DNA from: Rikenellaceae bacterium
GTDB taxonomy: Bacteria; Bacteroidota; Bacteroidia; Bacteroidales; Rikenellaceae
NCBI GenBank assembly: GCA_015059735.1
Contig: SUZX01000004.1
Location: 1-34,843, forward strand
DNA length: 34,843 nt
Direction: 5' to 3'
Shown piece by piece: positions 8,713 to 16,293 of the stretch. The translations under genes were made by a program, and so were the position numbers. Position 1 is the first letter of the stretch; every line of letters starts with the position of its first letter. Below the pieces are notes generated by a model, which was not told the origin of the DNA, did not search any database, and saw only the letters and a program-made list of their open reading frames with translations.

Positions 8713-8928
8713 ATACGCACAAAAAAAGCGCGGTACTTTCAGCGTATTCCCACTTCGAGGTGTTTGGCGTAACCCAGATAGAAGAATAACCAAAAGCCCA
8801 CGCCAGCAAGCGTGAGCATCTCAACTATTATTCCTTTCTATCCTTATAAGTCGCCAAACTTTCGAAGTGAAAGAATAAAGCTAAAACGCTTTTCCAATAT
8901 GTCTAAATGTGCGTATCAATCTATACGC
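8713..8928. repeat. Long imperfect inverted repeat underlying the RNA candidate
   Basis: The outermost arms ATACGCACA (8713-8721) and TGTGCGTAT (8908-8916) are exact complements. The best inner arms are CACTTCGA/TCGAAGTG and GTTTGGCG/CGCCAAAC. No matching direct repeats flank it that would mark a transposon insertion. Confidence 0.75.
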
Positions 8929-8956
8929 AATGTTTCATAGGCCGAATATTTAATAT
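8721..8956 (-). ncRNA. Candidate rod-like structured RNA (6S-like shape)
   Basis: This stretch folds on itself along nearly its whole length. In plus coordinates the helices are 8796-8803/8810-8817 (apical, 6-nt loop), 8784-8789/8828-8833, 8777-8783/8836-8842, 8762-8769/8852-8859, 8751-8758/8862-8869 and 8724-8730/8887-8893. An outer arm 8713-8721/8908-8916 competes with a local hairpin at 8911-8928. The minus strand is favoured for three reasons: a full -7 box lies at 8962-8969; a run of seven T at 8727-8721 follows a GC-rich arm; and several mismatches become G-U pairs only on that strand (one in the apical helix, two in ACUUA/UGGGU). Two G-U pairs favour the other strand. About 180 nt of rod is the size of 6S RNA, but a clear central bubble is not obvious, so the name is left open. 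A long leader for the secreted protein or a MITE-like relic are the alternatives. Confidence 0.45.
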
Positions 8957-8961
8957 TTTCA

Positions 8962-8994
8962 CAAAGTTATGCCCTTTATCTAATTAGGTATAAA
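8962..8994 (-). promoter_or_regulatory. Promoter of the RNA candidate, with palindrome in the spacer
   Basis: The minus strand has -7 TAACTTTG (8969-8962) and TTTA (8994-8991), a near match to the -33 box, at a spacing of 21 nt. The spacer contains CTAATTAG (8980-8987) inside a 14-bp near-palindrome (8977-8990), which could be an operator. It lies directly after the deoC stop and has no other gene to serve than the RNA candidate and the secreted protein. Confidence 0.55.
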
Positions 8995-9000
8995 TGCCGA

Positions 9001-9879
9001 TTAATAATACTTCACCGACACTCCTTCGATAGCCGAAAGAATATTGTTTGCGGCAGAGGATGCGCCGATGCGAAACAGATCGGTTGTAAGCCACTCTTTG
9101 CCCAAAATCTCCTCGACAATCGTGTAATAAAGCGCGGCATCCTCGGGCGTACGGACACCGCCCGCAGCCTTGAAGCCCACCTTACGTCCCGTTTTCTCGT
9201 AGTAATCACGAATTGCCTGACACATAACCACGGCAGCCTCGGGCGTTGCCGCAACATCGATCTTTCCAGTCGAGGTCTTTACAAAGTCGGCACCAGCAAA
9301 CATCGAAAGCAACGAAGCCTTGCGGATCAATTCCGGTGTCTTCAACGCTCCCGACTCGATGATTACCTTTAATATCACATCGTCATCCATCTCCGAACGG
9401 ATTACCTCAACTTCGTTGGCGGCCTCATCGTACTCGCCAGAGAGCATGCGCCCCACGTTAAGGACGATATCTACCTCATCGGCTCCATTTTCAACCGCCA
9501 TAGCCACCTCCAAAACTTTTACCTCCAAGAAGGTTTGTGAGGCAGGAAAACCTCCGCCAACCGAGGTGATTCGCATAGGCGTTCCATCGATGGCTAAACC
9601 GACTGTTTCGACAAAAGCAGGATAAACGCAGATCGAAGCGACATTGGGAATATGCGGATACTGCTGATAAAAATCAGCTGCTTTACAAGCAAATGCAGTC
9701 ACCGACGTCACCGAATCGTTGCACGACAAGGTTGTCAAATCAATTGCCGAATAGCAGAATTTATAGACATCGCTGTTATGATTACGCTTTGCGGCTTCTC
9801 TAATGCGGGCCACTTCCACATCAACTTGTTCTGCGGTCCATGCCGCAACATATTCGTTCAAACGGTTGGCATACTCCAT
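9001..9879 (-). CDS. deoC: Deoxyribose-phosphate aldolase
   Basis: A 292-residue class I aldolase that splits 2-deoxyribose 5-phosphate into acetaldehyde and glyceraldehyde 3-phosphate in deoxynucleoside salvage. The Schiff-base lysine region is FVKTSTGKIDVAAT, and the second conserved lysine is in VGFKAAGGVRTPEDA. The early strand motifs DLTTLSCND and SICVYPAFV are also typical. It is the longer DeoC form, with an N-terminal extension of about 40 residues compared with short bacterial homologues. It is a single gene with its own promoter at 9908-9915 and is not beside other deo genes. Confidence 0.95.
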   Translation of the reverse strand: MEYANRLNEYVAAWTAEQVDVEVARIREAAKRNHNSDVYKFCYSAIDLTTLSCNDSVTSVTAFACKAADFYQQYPHIPNVASICVYPAFVETVGLAIDGTPMRITSVGGGFPASQTFLEVKVLEVAMAVENGADEVDIVLNVGRMLSGEYDEAANEVEVIRSEMDDDVILKVIIESGALKTPELIRKASLLSMFAGADFVKTSTGKIDVAATPEAAVVMCQAIRDYYEKTGRKVGFKAAGGVRTPEDAALYYTIVEEILGKEWLTTDLFRIGASSAANNILSAIEGVSVKYY

Positions 9880-9907
9880 AGTTTCTCTATTTTCGTAAAA
9901 ATACTTT

Positions 9908-9915
9908 CAAATATA
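9908..9915 (-). promoter_or_regulatory. -7 promoter box of deoC
   Basis: The minus strand reads TATATTTG, a full match to TAnnTTTG, 28 nt before the deoC start codon. No convincing -33 box was found. The rest of 9916-10015 holds only AT-rich spacer and no clear terminator for queG. Confidence 0.6.
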
Positions 9916-10015
9916 ATGCTTTTTTTTGATTAACCGGCGATTTACACGACAAAAGTGGGAAAAGATGTTCTAAGATGCAATAATATCCCCATTTACGCTT
10001 CAAAAGCCTATCGAT

Positions 10016-10966
10016 CTAAATATCAGATAATTTTTGATTTTTTATCGCATTTTGTTTGATGCGATCCAACCCACTACGGGTAAGCGGTGTTTCGCCCATC
10101 CGACGTTTGAACTCTTCGGGGGAAAGTTCCTGCCACGTTGTCGGACTCATTGCCAAAGGATCGAAGAGCAGATCGAATGCTTTGTTGCGGTGTTGAGGAG
10201 TATGCCGGTTGTAGGGACAACAACTTTGACAATTATCGCATCCGAAGATCCAGCCATTAAGGTCGATTGTTCCCGAAGGCTCTTTCTCGATGGTGTGGCA
10301 AGCAATACACCGCGAGGTGTCAACGGTGTATGGAGCCACCAAAGCTCCCGTTGGGCAGTGCTCTATACAGGCATTGCAATTGCCGCATCGCGAATTGGCA
10401 AACGGAGAGTCATAGCTGTCGGTTTCGTCGCATAGTATCAATTCGCCAAGCAATACATACGAGCCGTATTGTGGGGTGATGAGCAACGACTGCCGTCCGA
10501 TCCAACCCAAACCAGCCTCGACAGCCAATTGTTTCTCGGCCAACGGTGCCGTATCGACAAAGGCTCGACCTTGCAAATCGGGGTGCTGTTCCCGTAATTG
10601 TCGGAGCATACAATCGAGCATCGATCGAATGGTGGTGTGATAGTCGCGCGAACAAGCGTAAGAGGCTATTTTGGCACGATCGTCGGGTGCATACCCCTCA
10701 CTGATGCGATTTTTGTAAGATACGGCACAAACCACTACTGTACGCGCATTCTCAACCAATAATCGAGGATCGAAACGCTTTTCGATATTGCGTTCTAAGT
10801 AACTCAACGAAGATTGATAGCCGGCCGAAAGCCACTTGGTAAACCACGCTTCGTTGGTGGCGAGGTGGCGACAGGAAGCAATTCCGCAAAGGTCGAATCC
10901 GACCTCTGTGGCGATGTGGAGTATGTCGTTGCGGGATAACATGGATCGAACTGCTTTTGTTGTCAT
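10016..10966 (-). CDS. queG: tRNA epoxyqueuosine(34) reductase
   Basis: A 316-residue cobalamin- and iron-sulfur-dependent enzyme that performs the last step of queuosine synthesis, reducing epoxyqueuosine at the wobble base of tRNAs for Tyr, His, Asn and Asp. Two ferredoxin-like clusters are visible: CGNCNACIEHCP followed by RCIACH (about residues 192-225), and GCDNCQSCCPYNR (about 241-253). The conserved VDTAPLAEKQLAVEAGLGW segment carries the proposed catalytic Asp. It lacks the C-terminal HEAT-repeat region of the longer E. coli enzyme. The ATG at 10966 overlaps the TGA of the upstream U32 gene (ATGA), which fixes the start and implies coupled translation. Confidence 0.95.
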   Translation of the reverse strand: MTTKAVRSMLSRNDILHIATEVGFDLCGIASCRHLATNEAWFTKWLSAGYQSSLSYLERNIEKRFDPRLLVENARTVVVCAVSYKNRISEGYAPDDRAKIASYACSRDYHTTIRSMLDCMLRQLREQHPDLQGRAFVDTAPLAEKQLAVEAGLGWIGRQSLLITPQYGSYVLLGELILCDETDSYDSPFANSRCGNCNACIEHCPTGALVAPYTVDTSRCIACHTIEKEPSGTIDLNGWIFGCDNCQSCCPYNRHTPQHRNKAFDLLFDPLAMSPTTWQELSPEEFKRRMGETPLTRSGLDRIKQNAIKNQKLSDI

Positions 10967-12774
10967 GCGCGACTTTCATCAATCAATTGCATTTCGCATG
11001 CCGTACAATCGAACTTCAATCGATATCGTCGGTTACCGCGTTCTAAATAGAGCGGCTCGTGAAGAGTCGGATGTTCGCGCAGGCATTGTCCGATTTCACG
11101 GCGAATACAATAAGCCGAGTGCAAGACACAGTGTTCAACAGTTGAAGCAGCCAACTCCAATGGGGGCGCAATTTGTTGTACGCCGTGTTCCCGATAAAAA
11201 GTTTCAGCCAGCCGATTGGTAACATTCTCTTCGGCCGATATATGTTGTGTGGGATATTTTGCCATATGGTTTTCAGGCAGAATTTGATGCTCCAAAGGTT
11301 GTGCAATGCGCGCTTGAAGCAGGCGTTCCAACCCTTCGCGTCGTAACTCTGCGGCCAATGAGGCCGGTACAAACCACTCTTCGCCTATCACCATAACTTC
11401 TTGTACCGTAAAAATAGTATCGCCACCGCGAGCCATTTGGGCTTGTAAAGCACATGCGTTCGCCTCGGAATTTTTTGCCCGATCAAGCGAAATTTGCCGC
11501 TCGACTGTCGCACTGATCCCCGTACAATCGATGTATTCCACTCGTAATCCGTCGGCTGTTGCCACAACCTTTGCCGTAGCAGGAATCACTCGCCGAGTGC
11601 GACTGCGTGTCAATATTTGGTTGAAACGATGGTCATAGTTGCGGTATATTGTGCAGCCAGCAGTAATACCTCCCATACGGTTAGGCTGGATCCAGTCGCC
11701 TTTTACACGATTAATATTTGTCCCGATCAAACCGGTAGAAGTCAAGAAACAGATCCCGTCACCGGCAGTCAGCGTGTGAGGAGCGTCAAGCCGAAATCCT
11801 TGTCGCGAAGTCTGTACTACACGGCCGATGCGTTCACCGATGGCTTTGGGGGTGTCGAACGACGCCACTCCGGCATGTTTGTCCTCGAAAAAATAGTTTG
11901 ATTCTCCTCGTGTAAAACTTTTGATCGGATTGGGAGTAAAGTCAGGCAAACTCTCACCAACCGATGCGCGTACAAGATGAGGCCGTGTTGCCAATACCTT
12001 GTCCAATGCTTGACGATAGTGTGCCACCACATTCTTGATATATCCCGTATCTTTCAAACGACCCTCGATCTTAAACGAACTTACACCGGCATCCAACAAC
12101 TCGCCAAGGTGGTCGGATAGATTCAAGTCGCGCACCGAGAGCAAGTGTTTGCCGATGAGATATTTGTTACCCTTTCCATCGGTGAGATCCCATGTTAGAC
12201 GACAAGGTTGACTACAAGCTCCTCGGTTGCCACTGCGCGAAGACATCGAACGCGACAGAAAACAACGACCGCTGTATCCTACACAAATAGCTCCATGCAC
12301 AAAACACTCCACTTCGGCCGAAGTAGCAGCACAGATGGCTCGAATCTCGTCAAGTGACAAAGCTCGTTCGAGGATTACACGGGAAAATCCCACCTCTCCG
12401 AGAAAACGTGCCATTTCGGGAGTGCGGGTGCTGACCTGTGTCGAGGCATGTAGTTCAACAGGTAGATCCATACGACGCAGAGCCATGTCTTGAACAATCA
12501 ACGCATCAATGCCGACCGCAATGAGTTCGCGAGCCTGTTGCTCGGCAGCTACCAACTCATCGTCCCATAACAGGGTGTTGAGTGTGGCATGTACGCGCAC
12601 ACCATAACGGTGAGCATACTCCACGACACGGGCGATCTCTTCGATCGAGTTCCCTGCGGCCTGTCGGGCTCCAAAACGAGCCCCACCGATATATACGGCA
12701 TCCGCTCCATAATCAATGGCGGCAACAGCCGAAACATAGTCTTTGGCGGGAGCCAGAAGTTCGATGGGTTTCAA
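10963..12774 (-). CDS. U32 family peptidase-like protein (probable RNA hydroxylation factor)
   Basis: A 603-residue member of the U32 family with a TIM-barrel-like N-terminal domain opening KPIELLAPAKDYVSA. The family signature is at about residues 155-190: CFVHGAICVGYSGRC, then SGNRGACSQPCR, whose cysteines bind an iron-sulfur cluster in characterised relatives. A long C-terminal region follows. E. coli relatives RlhA and TrhP hydroxylate 23S rRNA C2501 and tRNA U34, so an RNA-modifying role is more likely than proteolysis. The start is taken as the TTG at 12774 because a strong promoter at 12792-12822 excludes the in-frame ATG at 12891, and the protein family begins at this point. Its stop overlaps the queG start by 4 nt, so the operon couples two RNA-modification enzymes. 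Confidence 0.88.
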   Translation of the reverse strand: MKPIELLAPAKDYVSAVAAIDYGADAVYIGGARFGARQAAGNSIEEIARVVEYAHRYGVRVHATLNTLLWDDELVAAEQQARELIAVGIDALIVQDMALRRMDLPVELHASTQVSTRTPEMARFLGEVGFSRVILERALSLDEIRAICAATSAEVECFVHGAICVGYSGRCFLSRSMSSRSGNRGACSQPCRLTWDLTDGKGNKYLIGKHLLSVRDLNLSDHLGELLDAGVSSFKIEGRLKDTGYIKNVVAHYRQALDKVLATRPHLVRASVGESLPDFTPNPIKSFTRGESNYFFEDKHAGVASFDTPKAIGERIGRVVQTSRQGFRLDAPHTLTAGDGICFLTSTGLIGTNINRVKGDWIQPNRMGGITAGCTIYRNYDHRFNQILTRSRTRRVIPATAKVVATADGLRVEYIDCTGISATVERQISLDRAKNSEANACALQAQMARGGDTIFTVQEVMVIGEEWFVPASLAAELRREGLERLLQARIAQPLEHQILPENHMAKYPTQHISAEENVTNRLAETFYREHGVQQIAPPLELAASTVEHCVLHSAYCIRREIGQCLREHPTLHEPLYLERGNRRYRLKFDCTACEMQLIDESRA

Positions 12775-12791
12775 TAGCGTAAGATTTTTTG

Positions 12792-12822
12792 CAAAAATAG
12801 GGAAAAACCCACGTATCTCAAA
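12792..12822 (-). promoter_or_regulatory. Promoter of the U32-queG operon
   Basis: The minus strand has -33 TTTG (12822-12819), a spacer of 19 nt and -7 TATTTTTG (12799-12792). This is a textbook Bacteroidota promoter and the best match in the window. The start of transcription would fall near 12785, about 11 nt before the TTG start codon at 12774. Confidence 0.8.
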
Positions 12823-12833
12823 AATCACAGCAC

Positions 12834-12866
12834 AAAAACAGACCGCTCGACAATTCGGGCGGTCTG
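12834..12866 (-). terminator. Terminator of the DUF2723 gene
   Basis: The minus strand forms an 8-bp stem CAGACCGC/GCGGTCTG (12839-12846 with 12859-12866) followed by TTTTT. It directly abuts the promoter of the U32-queG operon, so the two transcription units are separated with almost no spare sequence. Confidence 0.8.
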
Positions 12867-12894
12867 AATAGCAATCAAAAGCAACCTTCAAATC

Positions 12895-15800
12895 TTATCG
12901 CGGGATATTGGTCGAATCCATTGGAGCAGGATCATTCTCGACTTTGATCAAATGCTCATCCGATACACCGAGCGAATTGCGGTAGTAGTCGTTTAATTCA
13001 GCAATGATCTCGCGACGATTAGCATAGTTGGCCAAGTAATAGACATCACCCAACTCTTCGAGTTTCTCATCGATGAGCGGTGATACCATATCCCCTTGAA
13101 ATCCTTCGAAACTGAGGTAATATTCGAGATATTCGATCAAATTTTTGGCATACTCACGCAACAGCGCATCACCTTTTTCGGTAGCCTCTTTGGCCCCCAA
13201 AGCTCCTGCTGCATAATAGGCCTCCAAGAAAGGATAGGTATTCGAGTCGGTGAAACGGATTTGCGAGGTCGGCAAGCGTTTTAATCCCAAATCGAGCAAT
13301 TCAATTGCTTCATCGACACGATTTTGTCGAAGTAACTCTTTGGCTACTCGGGCAAATCCACTGCGGGCGTGCGAGGCACTCAGATTATACTGAATGAAGT
13401 AGTCTGCATAAACACGCGGATCTGCCAAGTTACCATAACGGAACGTATCGCGAAGCAGCGGCGCAGCGTAGTCGGGATCGATACGGCCGATATCCCAAGC
13501 ACTTTGTACCGGTGTGAGGATCGGGACCAAACGATAGGCATAACCATCGAATTGGAGATAATCCATCAGCCCGAGATCCTGCATGATATAAACCTGTGTC
13601 ATATAGATCGGGCGTTTCCAGTCGAAATGGGCCAACATGTCGAGGATCATCAACTGACTTTTATCAATGGCTTTGCGTTTCAGATTGATATAGATCGTAT
13701 CGACCATTTTGTCACGATCTGCCTCTTTGACAATCCCCGAAGCAATGGCATTTTCCTTATTGACCGGAAGTGCCAATCGCGTGGTGGGGATATAATCAAT
13801 CAATTCGCTTTCGGAAGAACCTGCATCAACCTTAATCTTGGTGCGTGGGTCATCGCTACGAATGAAATCAATTACATCTTTGATATTTACGGCTCGGTCG
13901 ATACGGTTATCTACCGGTACCCAGTCGTTGACATAAGTGTACTTGCTTTTGGGCAACGAGAAAGGTACTCCCGCAGCATCGTTGGCACGGGTCTTCATCT
14001 CGTCGATATACCATTCGCCACCCAAATAAGAGGTGTTCATGATGCGCACATCGGGACGCACACCATAGACCTCCTGATTGTTCCATAGCGGGAATGTATC
14101 GTTGTCTCCGTAGTTGAGAATAATCGAGTTGGGAAGTGTCGATTGAAGATAGTTCCAGCCGATATCGTTGGCCATATATCGATGCGAACGATCGTGGTCA
14201 TCCCAGTTTTCGGCAGCGAGAATGGTCGGAACTGCCAAGCAAATCGCGGTGGCAATTCCTGTAATAGCCGGTGTGTCGCGCTTGGTCAGCCATGTTAAGA
14301 ATTCCCGAACAGCCAATACTCCCAACCCGATCCATATTGAGAACGCATAGAATGATCCGGCATATACATAATCGCGTTCACGCGGTTCGCCGGGTGACGT
14401 GTTAAAATAGAAGACCAAAGCAATGCCCGTCATCAGGAAGAGCAACATAACAATCGAGAAATTGCGTTGGTCGCGATTGAGTTGATACAACAATCCGATC
14501 ATTCCTAATAGGAACGGCAGGAAATAGTAGGTGTTGCGGCCTTTGTTTTCAGCAACTTCACGAGGCAGATTCTCTTGCGGACCAGTATAGCGCCGGTCAA
14601 TCCACTTGATACCCGAGAGCCAATTACCATCGGTTATGGTCGAACTCGAAGCTTGAATGTCGCTTTGGCGCCCGACAAAGTTCCACATGAAATATCGCCA
14701 ATACATGTAGCTCAACTGGTAATTGAGAAAGAAATTGACATTTTCGGCAAAGGTCGGCTCTACAACCGTATGTGTTTCGCCGTATTCATCTTCATAAACT
14801 CGTTTGCGGCCAAAGTCGAGGACTTCTCCTCGGAGCGGATAACCTTGTTTGTCACGTCTGATTTCACCCTTTTCGTCGCGTAAAACCTCTGTTTTCGTGC
14901 GGTATGCACCCCATTGTTTGTACTCCCGTTCACCTTTGCGACTATCCCACATGCGAGGAAAGAAGTGAATGAATTCCGGCTCGTATTTGTAGCCGGTAAT
15001 TATCGAAGTACGTTTATACTTTCCATCCTCATCGAGATAATAGAGCGTTTTCTCTTGGTAACCGTCGGACGAGCGTGGAGCCGAATAATAAGGACCAAAC
15101 AGCAATGGACGTTGTCCGTATTGGTCACGGTTGAGTACCGACAACAGTGCGTGGGGGTTGTTGGGGTTGTTGCTGTTCATCGGCGGATTGGCTACGGCAC
15201 GGATTGTTACCGAAGCATAAGACGAAAAGCCGATAAGAATCATTGTCGTAGAGAGCAACAAAATATTGAGCAGAGGCCGTTTCTGGCAATGCGCTCGCCA
15301 TGTAGCCCAACCCATTCCGCCTATCAAAGCCAAAGCAAAAACCACCATACCCGAATTGACCGGAAGTCCAAACGTGTTGACAAATAAGGTGTCGATCATT
15401 GCTCCGACCCATACCGTATAAGGGATGATGATGTTATTGATGAAGATCAAAATAGCACCTCCGGCCAATAGTGCTAATAAAACCCCTTTGACCGTAACTC
15501 GGTCGTATTTGCGGAAATAGTAAATCAAAGCCAACGCCGGAATCGTAAGCAGGTTGAGGATGTGTACACCAATCGACAATCCCATCAAATAGGCGATCAG
15601 GATGATCCACCGTGAAGAGTGAGGTTGGTCGGCCTCTTCTTCCCATTTGAGCATCAGCCAAACAACCAATGCCGTAAACATCGAAGAGAGCGCATAAACC
15701 TCGCCTTCGATGGCCGAAAACCAAAAAGTATCGGTAAAGGTGTAGGCCAAAGCTCCGATAGCACCGGCCCCGATGATAGCCCATGTGTTAGTGGCAGTCA

Positions 15801-16137
15801 AATTACCTCCGTTGCGCATGATGAGTCGTCGCGCAAGGTGTGTCGTTGTCCAAAACAGGAACAGAATACAGAATGCACTGGCAATCGAATTCAGTGCATT
15901 GACAGCCAATCCCACATATTCGGGATTCCCGAAAGTGAAGAGTGTGGCCAAACGAGCCAACATCATAAACAGCGGAGCCCCGGGAGGATGCCCTACTTCG
16001 AGTTTATATGAGGTGGCGATAAACTCCGAGCAGTCCCAAAGACTCGAAACCGGCTCCATTGTCTTCAAATAAACGAACGTAGCGATGGCGAAGACGGTCC
16101 AGCCGATAATGTTATTCCAACGTTTGAAAAATGTCAT
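12895..16137 (-). CDS. DUF2723 multi-pass membrane protein (GT-C glycosyltransferase-like)
   Basis: A 1080-residue DUF2723 protein, the bacterial family related to human TMEM260, an ER protein O-mannosyltransferase. After a short cytoplasmic start and first helix it has SSLWDCSEFI (Asp35, Glu38) and GHPPGAPL (about 49-56), where GT-C enzymes place their catalytic acid and lipid-sugar loop. About a dozen membrane helices fill the first 640 residues or so, interrupted by a hydrophilic insert. The remainder is a soluble, partly helical domain with TPR-like segments near the end. The start at 16137 is used because a promoter at 16167-16174 lies downstream of the in-frame ATG at 16197. Glycosyltransferase activity is an inference. 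Confidence 0.88.
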   Translation of the reverse strand: MTFFKRWNNIIGWTVFAIATFVYLKTMEPVSSLWDCSEFIATSYKLEVGHPPGAPLFMMLARLATLFTFGNPEYVGLAVNALNSIASAFCILFLFWTTTHLARRLIMRNGGNLTATNTWAIIGAGAIGALAYTFTDTFWFSAIEGEVYALSSMFTALVVWLMLKWEEEADQPHSSRWIILIAYLMGLSIGVHILNLLTIPALALIYYFRKYDRVTVKGVLLALLAGGAILIFINNIIIPYTVWVGAMIDTLFVNTFGLPVNSGMVVFALALIGGMGWATWRAHCQKRPLLNILLLSTTMILIGFSSYASVTIRAVANPPMNSNNPNNPHALLSVLNRDQYGQRPLLFGPYYSAPRSSDGYQEKTLYYLDEDGKYKRTSIITGYKYEPEFIHFFPRMWDSRKGEREYKQWGAYRTKTEVLRDEKGEIRRDKQGYPLRGEVLDFGRKRVYEDEYGETHTVVEPTFAENVNFFLNYQLSYMYWRYFMWNFVGRQSDIQASSSTITDGNWLSGIKWIDRRYTGPQENLPREVAENKGRNTYYFLPFLLGMIGLLYQLNRDQRNFSIVMLLFLMTGIALVFYFNTSPGEPRERDYVYAGSFYAFSIWIGLGVLAVREFLTWLTKRDTPAITGIATAICLAVPTILAAENWDDHDRSHRYMANDIGWNYLQSTLPNSIILNYGDNDTFPLWNNQEVYGVRPDVRIMNTSYLGGEWYIDEMKTRANDAAGVPFSLPKSKYTYVNDWVPVDNRIDRAVNIKDVIDFIRSDDPRTKIKVDAGSSESELIDYIPTTRLALPVNKENAIASGIVKEADRDKMVDTIYINLKRKAIDKSQLMILDMLAHFDWKRPIYMTQVYIMQDLGLMDYLQFDGYAYRLVPILTPVQSAWDIGRIDPDYAAPLLRDTFRYGNLADPRVYADYFIQYNLSASHARSGFARVAKELLRQNRVDEAIELLDLGLKRLPTSQIRFTDSNTYPFLEAYYAAGALGAKEATEKGDALLREYAKNLIEYLEYYLSFEGFQGDMVSPLIDEKLEELGDVYYLANYANRREIIAELNDYYRNSLGVSDEHLIKVENDPAPMDSTNIPR

Positions 16138-16166
16138 ATCGAATAGCAATAGCTTTGTTTTTCCTG

Positions 16167-16174
16167 CAAAAGTA
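16167..16174 (-). promoter_or_regulatory. -7 promoter box of the DUF2723 gene
   Basis: The minus strand reads TACTTTTG, a full match to TAnnTTTG, with TTGG at about 16197-16194 near the usual -33 distance. The predicted leader is about 24 nt to ATG 16137. Confidence 0.65.
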
Positions 16175-16245
16175 ATCATTATAACGACTAATTCCAACCG
16201 ATATTATCCGATAAAGGCTGAATTTACCCTTTTTCGGACCATAGA

Positions 16246-16277
16246 TTTCCCGATATACAGAAAAATGTGTAAATTTG
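16246..16277 (+). promoter_or_regulatory. Promoter of cysS
   Basis: -7 TAAATTTG is at 16270-16277, with TTTC at 16246-16249 (20-nt spacer) as a weak -33. The transcript would start about 10 nt before ATG 16294. Confidence 0.6.
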
Positions 16278-16293
16278 CAGGTAAAAGTTTATT

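Noticed and set aside
8713..8928. MITE or other mobile element as the cause of the inverted repeat
   Set aside because: No target-site duplication flanks it, only one copy is in the window, and G-U pairing and the promoter favour an RNA. A genome search for further copies could reopen this.
8721..8956. Known RNA classes such as tRNA, tmRNA, SRP RNA or RNase P RNA
   Set aside because: None of their conserved core sequences or folds is present; only the general 6S-like rod shape is similar.
12775..12891. N-terminal extension of the U32 protein to ATG 12891
   Set aside because: It lies upstream of the predicted transcription start and covers the terminator of the preceding gene.
13369..14088. 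Plus-strand open frame of 239 codons inside the DUF2723 gene
   Set aside because: Antisense shadow of a real gene, with no promoter, no signal and no family resemblance.
16138..16197. N-terminal extension of the DUF2723 protein to ATG 16197
   Set aside because: It spans the -7 box at 16167-16174; the family start and membrane topology fit ATG 16137.
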